Source: Bacteroidota bacterium (lineage in GTDB: Bacteria; Bacteroidota; Bacteroidia; Chitinophagales; Saprospiraceae). Taken from it: a DNA stretch of 47,435 bases. The position numbers and the translations under genes are program-made. Location: contig DROJ01000331.1 in the NCBI GenBank assembly GCA_011321935.1, forward strand, positions 1 to 47,435. The letters are read 5' to 3'. Shown here piece after piece: positions 23,487 to 29,557 of this stretch; within the stretch, counting starts at the first letter, position 1; each line of letters starts with the position of its first letter. The notes beneath the pieces were generated by a model, which was not told where the DNA came from, ran no database searches, and worked only from the letters and a program-made list of their open reading frames with translations.

Positions 23487-24531
23487 AAAGATTGATTTTC
23501 AGGTCGGCTTTATAGGTTTTGCCGTCATCGCTCAAAGATAGTTCGTGGCGTTCGGGGTAAATGAGGGCGAGGCGACGTTCCACGTTTTTTTGGCCGATGC
23601 CGCCGACCCTTTTTTTGCCGTTCAATGGCTGCTTTTTGATGGGGTTGCTGGTATTTTCGGTAACAAAATGCAGCGTGCCGTTTTCTATTTTTAAAAAGAT
23701 ATTGACTTTGTAGCCCCTGGAGTTTGAGCCATGCTTGAAGGCATTTTCGACAAAAGGGATCAAAAGCATGGGCGCTATTTTATGGCCGCCTGCGTTTTCT
23801 GGCAGGTCGCATTTCAAGGTTAAAAGTTCCTCATCGTGGCGCAAGCGTTGTAGTTCGATGTAGTTTTTTAAATATTCCACTTCCTTTCCGAGGTCAATCC
23901 AGTCTTTGTTGTAGTCGTATAATTGGTGGCTCAGGGTGTCCGAAAATTTCAGCAAAGCCTCCTTTGCTTTTTCGCCCTCTTTTTGTTCCAGCAAAAAATA
24001 AATGGTGTTGAGGGTATTGAAAATAAAGTGCGGGTTGATCTGCGACTTGAGCATTTCGAGTTCATTTTCGAGGTTCTTTTTTTCGAGGTGGGTCGCATAA
24101 TTGTTGCGCTCGTGCCATTGCTGCACAAACATAAAAGCGGTGGTCAAAACAATCAAAATGGCCGTATCAATGGCAACGGTAAATGTACCTTCCCAAGAAG
24201 TATAATATTCGCTGTTGGAAAAAAAATTCCGCAAAACGACATTTACCAACCAAGCATTCAGGATGATAAAAGCCAATATACTAATGGTGTAGAACAGGTA
24301 TTTTTTCTGCTTGATAAGGTATTTCGGAATCCAGTAATAATAGTTGAAATAGACCACGGGGATAGAACCGAGAACGATGGGCAGGTTGAAATTTTCTTGA
24401 AAATGCGAACTGAACACCACGTCCTGCAAACTGGAAACAGCCCAATAAACGACCCAGAAAAGGACATGCAGCATCCAGTTGTTGGTAAGCAAAGTATTTT
24501 GGTGTGGGCTGATATTTTGTTGTTCGGACAT
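23485..24531 (-). CDS. LytS-type sensor histidine kinase
   Basis: The 348 residues have four transmembrane helices in the first half (WMLHVLFWVVYWAVSSL, LPIVLGSIPVVYFNYYYW, YTISILAFIILNAWLVNVV, VAIDTAILIVLTTAFMFVQQ). A coiled stretch follows, then the His_kinase domain with the phosphoacceptor histidine in KSQINPHFIFNTLNTIYFLL. The ATPase part includes PFVENAFKHGSNSRGYK and KRVGGIGQKNVERRLALIY. There is no extracellular sensor domain, so the stimulus is probably membrane-borne. It is the first gene of the pair with the LytTR regulator. Upstream lie a strong hairpin and a -7 box. Confidence 0.93.
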   Translation of the reverse strand: MSEQQNISPHQNTLLTNNWMLHVLFWVVYWAVSSLQDVVFSSHFQENFNLPIVLGSIPVVYFNYYYWIPKYLIKQKKYLFYTISILAFIILNAWLVNVVLRNFFSNSEYYTSWEGTFTVAIDTAILIVLTTAFMFVQQWHERNNYATHLEKKNLENELEMLKSQINPHFIFNTLNTIYFLLEQKEGEKAKEALLKFSDTLSHQLYDYNKDWIDLGKEVEYLKNYIELQRLRHDEELLTLKCDLPENAGGHKIAPMLLIPFVENAFKHGSNSRGYKVNIFLKIENGTLHFVTENTSNPIKKQPLNGKKRVGGIGQKNVERRLALIYPERHELSLSDDGKTYKADLKINL

Positions 24532-24583
24532 CTTTTTAAAGACAGGTTTTGCCTCAAGCGGCGCAGAAAATGATTGTTTAATA

Positions 24584-24655
24584 GTAACTGTTCAGCACCC
24601 AAAAGATATTTCCCCGAACCCTCGGGGAAATATCTTTTGGGTGCTGAACAATTAC
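24584..24655. repeat. 34-bp-arm hairpin upstream of the kinase gene
   Basis: The arms GTAACTGTTCAGCACCCAAA onward and their complement match over 34 bp with one transition; the loop is 4 bases. If kinase transcription starts at the minus-strand -7 box near 24681, this stem lies in the kinase mRNA leader, ending 53 bases before the ATG. There is no adjacent T-run. Confidence 0.8.
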
Positions 24656-24680
24656 GTTTAAAAACTGATTTCAGTAAGCC

Positions 24681-24688
24681 CAAAGTTA
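24681..24688 (-). promoter_or_regulatory. Candidate -7 box for the LytS-type kinase operon
   Basis: The minus strand reads TAACTTTG, a full match to TAnnTTTG, implying a leader of about 140 bases that contains the hairpin at 24584-24655. Confidence 0.4.
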
Positions 24689-24873
24689 AGCCTTCATTGT
24701 TTTTGGGAAAAGCCTAACTTTGTAACCGGCCCATTGGCCAAAACAAAGAAGCAAAGAGGCTTGTTGAAAAAATAGGGGCTGCTCTTTTTTAGTCGTTTAA
24801 TAAAAAACGGATTAAACCAAGCAGGCCGTTGAGAATCATACAACGTAACTCTGTCCCCCAATCCTTTTTATCT

Positions 24874-24881
24874 TAATTTTG
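24874..24881 (+). promoter_or_regulatory. Candidate -7 box for tatA
   Basis: TAATTTTG matches TAnnTTTG and would start transcription about 55 bases before the tatA ATG. No clear -33 TTTG is present. Confidence 0.4.
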
Positions 24882-24942
24882 CTTTTGGAAACAGATTTTT
24901 GATTTGGGCGGCAGCCCGTGTCATCATTCAAAAAAAAATATC

Positions 24943-25161
24943 ATGAATACCATTTTATTATTTGCCCTTCCCGGCGGCGGCGAGTTGTTCATCATCTTGT
25001 TTGTTGTCCTTTTATTGTTTGGCGGCAAAAAAATACCCGAACTGATGAGGGGCGTGGGCAAAGGCATCAAAGAATTCAACAATGCCAAAAGCTCCATCGA
25101 AGAAGAAATAAAAGAAGGGATGAAAGAGGCGGAGAAAAAGAAAATACAAGAATCGAAATAA
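24943..25161 (+). CDS. tatA: Twin-arginine translocase subunit TatA
   Basis: TatA oligomers form the passage through which folded proteins with twin-arginine signals leave the cytoplasm. The 72 residues show the short N-terminal helix ([20 protein letters not shown]), the glycine hinge, the amphipathic helix ([16 protein letters not shown]) and a charged tail ([20 protein letters not shown]). The start at 24943 is chosen over an upstream in-frame codon because the family begins a few residues before the helix. tatC is not in the window. The stop codon lies in the left arm of the next palindrome. Confidence 0.93.
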   Translation: MNTILLFALPGGGELFIILFVVLLLFGGKKIPELMRGVGKGIKEFNNAKSSIEEEIKEGMKEAEKKKIQESK

Positions 25162-25218
25162 TGATCAATGGGTAATGTTGAATGATTAATTATTCAACAT
25201 TACCCATTGATCATTATT
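25157..25218. terminator. Palindrome shared by the stops of tatA and the DUF4197 gene
   Basis: The arms AATAATGATCAATGGGTAAT onward and their complement pair over about 29 bp with one transition and a short AT loop. The tatA stop (25159-25161) lies in the left arm and the stop of the convergent gene (25217-25219) at the end of the right arm. It is probably a bidirectional terminator. Confidence 0.7.
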
Positions 25219-25924
25219 AATTGTCTTGCTTCGCAAAAACCTTCTTCAGTAGGTCTGTCGTCCTGGCAGATACATTGCTCCGAATATTCAATTCTTCTTT
25301 TTCTACCATTGCAAACAGGCCCTTCATTGCTTGGGTGGTCACGTAGTCGTCGAGGTCGGGGTTGGCTTTTTCCACGAAGGGTATTTTATTGTAAGCCTTC
25401 ACGGCGTCGCTCCAAGTTTTTCTTGCTTTGAATTTATCCAATGATTGAACGATCACGGGGTTGAACTCAGCATAGAGTTGCTGGTGGGTCACTCTGTTCA
25501 GGTAGGAGGTGGCGGCGTTTTTGTCGCCCATCAGAATATTCATGGCGTCGTTGAAAGTCATTTGCCGGATGGCGCTGACAAAAATGGGTTTTGCCCTTTT
25601 GGCGGCGTCTTCTGCACCCCTGTTTATTTTTTCCAAAATGGAATTTTCGATATTTGAAAAACCGGGGATGCCGCTCAGTTTGTCGGTGATCTTCCTCGCT
25701 TCGGGAGGCAACAATATTTTATAAGGACTTTTGAAATAACCATCTTTTTTGGAAAGCAGGTCAGAGCCTTTTCCGATGCCCAGTTCGAGGGCTTGTTTGA
25801 GGCCGGAGGAAATATCGGCGTTGGTTAGTGCGCCCGTGTTCAATGTATCGAGGGCAGATTGCAGGGCTGCCGGGTCGCAGGCCGTCAATTGAAAACAAAG
25901 GAAAACAAAAAGTAATTTTTTCAT
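25217..25924 (-). CDS. DUF4197 family lipoprotein
   Basis: The start at 25924 gives a lipoprotein signal (MKKLLFVFLCFQLTACD, lipobox LTAC), so the protein is probably membrane-anchored in the periplasm. The roughly 218 mature residues match DUF4197: NADISSGLKQALELGIGKGS, DGYFKSPYKILLPPEARKI, MTFNDAMNILMGDKNAATSY and a C-terminal QAMKGLFAMVEKEELNIR. The family is helical and of unknown function. It is monocistronic, convergent with tatA. Confidence 0.9.
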   Translation of the reverse strand: MKKLLFVFLCFQLTACDPAALQSALDTLNTGALTNADISSGLKQALELGIGKGSDLLSKKDGYFKSPYKILLPPEARKITDKLSGIPGFSNIENSILEKINRGAEDAAKRAKPIFVSAIRQMTFNDAMNILMGDKNAATSYLNRVTHQQLYAEFNPVIVQSLDKFKARKTWSDAVKAYNKIPFVEKANPDLDDYVTTQAMKGLFAMVEKEELNIRSNVSARTTDLLKKVFAKQDN

Positions 25925-26052
25925 AATTGTAGTTTTGATAAATGGCTTCTCCAAAGGGCTTCTTTGGAAAATGATTTTGACTTGGGACGGAGGGCAAGCC
26001 GAAATGGGTCGTTAGAAAAGTGTTATTTTAAGAATCTCGTATTTGCGCAAAT

Positions 26053-26568
26053 TCAGCCCGCAAAAAATTTCAAGCACTCCTCGCACAAACATTTGTTACC
26101 ATAATGGGTCTTCATTTGTTCCAATGTTTTGCGATATACTTTGGTATTCATGCACCAGCAGGTCTTGTCTCCGTAGCATAAAAGAGGCCGCTCGCAGCGG
26201 GCACATTTTTTTGAAAAATTACCTTCTACCTCTACCCAGGCGCTATCCACCCTGCCGCCCAACGGCGGGTTCAGTTTTTTTACCCGTACCGTCATTTCAC
26301 GAACAAAACGGAACTGGTACTTGATGCCGAGGGCTATGCGGTCGGCCACGTTTTCCAGCAACCTTGAATTTTTTTTCATGGCCGCTTCGCAAATGAGATA
26401 GAGCGTTTCGTAATTGATCGTTTTGCTCAAATCATCTTCAACCGACGCTTTTGCAAAATTGGTGGTGATGAAAACATCAACGGTGTAGTCACCGCCGAGT
26501 ATCTGCTCTTCTTCGTAAAAACCATGATGTGCCCGGAAGCGCATCCCTTCTATTGCTATGACTGACAT
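26053..26568 (-). CDS. folB: Dihydroneopterin aldolase fused to a cysteine-rich CWC-like tail
   Basis: FolB converts 7,8-dihydroneopterin to 6-hydroxymethyl-dihydropterin and glycolaldehyde in folate synthesis. Residues 1-117 are a complete FolB: MSVIAIEGMRFRAHHGFYEE with the pterin-binding region, ENVADRIA, and the catalytic lysine in VRVKKLNPPLGG. From about residue 118 follows an extra 54-residue domain with eight cysteines: KKCARCERPLLCYGDKTCWC, then after a basic helix NKCLCEEC. The CARC...CWC spacing matches the cysteine-rich CWC domain and suggests zinc binding. FolB proteins normally end near 120 residues, so this is a fusion; function of the tail is unknown. No other folate gene is adjacent. 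Confidence 0.88.
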   Translation of the reverse strand: MSVIAIEGMRFRAHHGFYEEEQILGGDYTVDVFITTNFAKASVEDDLSKTINYETLYLICEAAMKKNSRLLENVADRIALGIKYQFRFVREMTVRVKKLNPPLGGRVDSAWVEVEGNFSKKCARCERPLLCYGDKTCWCMNTKVYRKTLEQMKTHYGNKCLCEECLKFFAG

Positions 26569-26574
26569 GGATTA

Positions 26575-26628
26575 GTTTTGTCCGAAGGACTCCTTTGGAG
26601 AGTTTTGTCCGAAGGACTCCTTTGGAGA
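26575..26628. repeat. 27-bp tandem duplication with the CTCCTTTGGAG hairpin word
   Basis: GTTTTGTCCGAAGGACTCCT and the following seven bases occur twice head to tail, directly upstream of the folB start. Each unit has a small hairpin (CCGAAGGACTCCTTTGG). Related words lie at 7214 and 10027. Confidence 0.8.
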
Positions 26629-26725
26629 GTTATTGAGTTCAAAAGTAGAAAAATTTTGCATGTGGAACACTTACGGCAAGGCACTTGCAGTGGTAGTCTG
26701 CATTTCAATTCTTTGTAAGAATAGG

Positions 26726-26733
26726 TAGCTTTG
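26726..26733 (+). promoter_or_regulatory. Candidate -7 box for the acyl-CoA dehydrogenase gene
   Basis: TAGCTTTG matches TAnnTTTG. The implied leader of about 155 bases would include the dispersed palindromic element at 26762-26878. Confidence 0.3.
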
Positions 26734-26761
26734 CGGATTGATTTTTATAAGCCATTAAATA

Positions 26762-26878
26762 GTACAAATCGTAATTAGTTGACTGTTTGGTTTTTGGCCA
26801 CCTGCCGGTCGGCAGGAATACTTCACTACCGATGGTTAGGCGGACTGACCACTAGTCAACTAATCACTAATCACTGCA
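26762..26878. repeat. Dispersed palindromic element, copy A
   Basis: The element runs from GTACAAATCGTAATTAG to CACTAGTCAACTAATCACTA plus ATCACTGCA. Its ends are inverted (TAATTAGTTGACT / AGTCAACTAATCA) and it encloses the GC palindrome CCTGCCGGTCGGCAGG. Copy B at 33952-34053 shares both ends but not the centre, a structure like a small non-autonomous element. Confidence 0.75.
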
Positions 26879-26894
26879 TTAACTAAATCCAACC

Positions 26895-28115
26895 ATGCAA
26901 GAAACATCCAACGGAACAACTGCCATACAGAAAAAAGCCAAAGAAGACCGCTACCAATACCATGACTATTACGGCATAGATGAATTGCTGAGCGAAGAAC
27001 ATCTGCTTGCCCGCGGTGCTGTCCGGGATTGGGTAAAATCAGAGGTCAGCCCCGTCATCGAAGAGTATGCCGAGCGGGCAGAATGCCCCCGCCACCTGTT
27101 CAAAGGCTTGGCCGAAATAGGCGCCTTTGGCCCAAGCCTTCCAGAAAAATATGGCTGCGGAGGCATGGACGAAATCGCTTATGGCATCATTATGCAAGAG
27201 TTGGAAAGGGGGGACAGCGGCATCCGCTCGATGGCCTCCGTGCAGGGGTCTTTGGTGATGTACCCGATCTACCGGTTTGGGAGCGAAGAACAAAAAATGC
27301 ACTACCTGCCCAAGTTGGCTTCGGGTGAATACATCGGCTGTTTTGGCCTCACCGAACCAGATCACGGGTCGAACCCGGGCGGCATGATTACCAATGTGAA
27401 AGACGACGGCGATGCCTATATTTTGAACGGCGCCAAAATGTGGATCACCAATTCCCCGGTGGCTGATATAGCGGTCGTTTGGGCTAAAAACGAGGAAGGG
27501 AAAATTCTCGGAATGATCGTTGAAAAAGGAATGAAAGGACTTTCTGCTCCCGAAATTCATGGAAAATGGTCGCTCCGTGCTTCTATTACCGGGGAGCTTA
27601 TTTTTGAAGATGTGCGCGTGCCCAAGAAAAACGTCCTGCCAAACGTGGTAGGTTTGAAAGGGCCGCTTTCCTGTTTATCGAAAGCGAGGTATGGAATTGC
27701 TTGGGGTGCGATTGGTGCTGCTTTGGATTGTTATGATACGGCGCTGCGCTATTCTCAGGAGCGAATCCAATTTGGCAAGCCGATCGGCGGTTTTCAATTG
27801 ACCCAAAAGAAGCTGGCCGAAATGATTACCGAAATCACCAAAGCACAGCTGCTCGCATGGCGTTTGGGCACTTTGGCCAATGTTGGGAAAGCAACCCCCG
27901 CGCAGATTTCGATGGCCAAGCGGAACAATGTTTACACCGCTTTGACCGTTGCAAGAGAGGCCCGGCAAATACTCGGCGGCATGGGCATTACCAACGAATA
28001 CCCGATCATGCGCCACATGATGAACCTCGAAACTGTTTTGACATACGAAGGCACGCACGACATCCATTTGTTGATTACCGGAATGGATGTGACGGGCATT
28101 AATGCTTTTAAATAA
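26895..28115 (+). CDS. gcdH: Glutaryl-CoA dehydrogenase (acyl-CoA dehydrogenase family)
   Basis: This enzyme oxidises and decarboxylates glutaryl-CoA to crotonyl-CoA in lysine and tryptophan breakdown, using FAD and electron-transfer flavoprotein. Over 406 residues the family hallmarks are GCFGLTEPDHGSNPGGM, GAKMWITNSPVADIAVVWAK, GKWSLRASITGELIF, ARYGIAWGAIGAALDC and the end TYEGTHDIHLLITGMDVTGI. The base is E385, placed as in human GCDH. The closeness to GCDH rather than other dehydrogenases is clear from KGMKGLSAPEI and the C-terminus. Without neighbouring pathway genes the physiological role is inferred from the family. Confidence 0.92.
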   Translation: MQETSNGTTAIQKKAKEDRYQYHDYYGIDELLSEEHLLARGAVRDWVKSEVSPVIEEYAERAECPRHLFKGLAEIGAFGPSLPEKYGCGGMDEIAYGIIMQELERGDSGIRSMASVQGSLVMYPIYRFGSEEQKMHYLPKLASGEYIGCFGLTEPDHGSNPGGMITNVKDDGDAYILNGAKMWITNSPVADIAVVWAKNEEGKILGMIVEKGMKGLSAPEIHGKWSLRASITGELIFEDVRVPKKNVLPNVVGLKGPLSCLSKARYGIAWGAIGAALDCYDTALRYSQERIQFGKPIGGFQLTQKKLAEMITEITKAQLLAWRLGTLANVGKATPAQISMAKRNNVYTALTVAREARQILGGMGITNEYPIMRHMMNLETVLTYEGTHDIHLLITGMDVTGINAFK

Positions 28116-28319
28116 ATGGATTGAGGAAGTTGTAAAAACCTCATTTTGGATTTTATAAAAAAGGGGTAAAAAGGGCTGGAAGAAGGTATTTTTTTTGTGC
28201 ATCCTTGTAATGTAAATTTTGTATTTTAAAATAAGGCAAACACATTGGACAAACTATTGCGCCTACTGTCACGTTGAAAAATTGATCTATCATTTTACGA
28301 ACTATTAATATTAAAAAAT

Positions 28320-29474
28320 ATGGGAAGCTTTAAATATTTGATGCTGCTTCTTTTCACCGCTTTTGGTTTTTATGCTTCAGGGCAAGATGATCCCATCTTA
28401 TTGACGAACCCTTCCTTTGAAGGGACGCCTACTATTGGTAAGGCTGGAAGCAAACTGCCCGATGGCTGGTTCGATTGCGGTTTTCCGAGTGAAACCCCTC
28501 CTGATGTCCATCTTGTTGTTGACAACCCGTTTGGTGTTGAGCAAACTCCTTTTGAAGGCAATTCTTATTTGGGCTTGGTCGTGCGAAAAAACGATACATG
28601 GGAGCGGGTCTCGCAACGCTTGACGGCTCCCCTAAAAGCCGGACAATGCTATGAATTTACGATTTCTTTATCCAGATCGTTGTTTTACTTAAGCAAAAAT
28701 AAGCCAAGTGGCGAGGAAGCAAATTTTACTACGCCTGCAGTACTGCGGATATGGGGCGGCAACGGATATTGTAACAGGGCAGAGTTATTGGCTGAAAGTT
28801 CTTCGGTCATCAATAGCCGGTGGTTAAAATATAATTTCAAATTTAACCCAACAAAAACGCATACCTATATAGTGTTTGAAGCATTTTATAAAACGCCCAC
28901 TCCATTTCCATATAATGGGAATATACTGATGGACGATGCCTCGCCGATCATGCCGGTACCTTGTGAAGTGGTAACGCCGGAGGCCCCGCCTTTGTCTGGC
29001 CCTGTTGACGGAAGAGATACGCCTAGGCCTCCAAGCCCCGCACCTCCAAGCCCCGCACCTCCAAGCCCTAAACCTTCAGGCCCTAAAATCCTTGCAGACC
29101 TCGACCGTTCAAAAATCAAAGAAGGACAGACCATCCGCATTGATAAATTGTATTTTATCGCTGATAGTACTGGCATTACCAAAGAGTCTTATCCTGTTCT
29201 GGACGAGGTGTACGAATTTTTAGCAACCAATAAAGACGTGGTCGTAGAATTGGGCGGGCACACCAATAACATACCCGAACATTATTACTGCGACCGGCTC
29301 TCTACCCAAAGGGCAAAGGCTGTTGCTGATTATTTGATCAAAAAAGGCATCTCTAAAGACCGCCTGCATTACAAGGGCTATGGCAAACGCAAGCCTCTTG
29401 TTTCCAATTCGACGGCCTATGGCCGGAAGAAAAACCAACGGGTGGAAATAAAGATTTTGAGCTTTAATGGATAA
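28320..29474 (+). CDS. OmpA-family outer-membrane protein with N-terminal carbohydrate-binding-like domain
   Basis: The 384 residues comprise a signal peptide (MGSFKYLMLLLFTAFGFYAS), a galactose-binding-like beta domain (about 25-215, LTNPSFEGTPTIGKAGSKLP and NGNILMDDASPI), a proline-rich linker with repeats of PSPAPPSP, and a C-terminal OmpA domain (about 265-383). The OmpA part has LSTQRAKAVADYLIKKGISK and GYGKRKP. In classical OmpA the motif GHTD supplies the Asp that binds peptidoglycan diaminopimelate; here it reads GHTNN, so that Asp is Asn, while the partner Arg (TQRAKAV) is kept. The protein probably tethers the envelope, but anchoring may be altered. A terminator follows. Confidence 0.85.
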   Translation: MGSFKYLMLLLFTAFGFYASGQDDPILLTNPSFEGTPTIGKAGSKLPDGWFDCGFPSETPPDVHLVVDNPFGVEQTPFEGNSYLGLVVRKNDTWERVSQRLTAPLKAGQCYEFTISLSRSLFYLSKNKPSGEEANFTTPAVLRIWGGNGYCNRAELLAESSSVINSRWLKYNFKFNPTKTHTYIVFEAFYKTPTPFPYNGNILMDDASPIMPVPCEVVTPEAPPLSGPVDGRDTPRPPSPAPPSPAPPSPKPSGPKILADLDRSKIKEGQTIRIDKLYFIADSTGITKESYPVLDEVYEFLATNKDVVVELGGHTNNIPEHYYCDRLSTQRAKAVADYLIKKGISKDRLHYKGYGKRKPLVSNSTAYGRKKNQRVEIKILSFNG

Positions 29475-29496
29475 GTAAAAGCTGATGCTTTAAAAG

Positions 29497-29536
29497 AAAA
29501 GGGAACAGGTCGAAAACCTGTTCCCTTTTTTTATTT
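29497..29536. terminator. Rho-independent terminator between convergent genes
   Basis: The stem GGGAACAGGT / ACCTGTTCCC with a CGAAA loop is followed by seven T residues and preceded by an A-run. Confidence 0.88.
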
Positions 29537-29557
29537 ACTACCAAGTCCCTTTGCCTT

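Larger units (their letters stand above)
24532..24942. other. 411-bp divergent promoter region between the kinase gene and tatA
   Basis: The region contains the 72-base hairpin at 24584-24655 and an inverted pair of TAACTTTG boxes (minus at 24681-24688, plus at 24715-24722) within a larger imperfect palindrome. A further plus-strand TAATTTTG lies at 24874-24881. The divergent gene order and paired -7 boxes suggest promoters for both directions; no small gene is supported. Confidence 0.5.
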
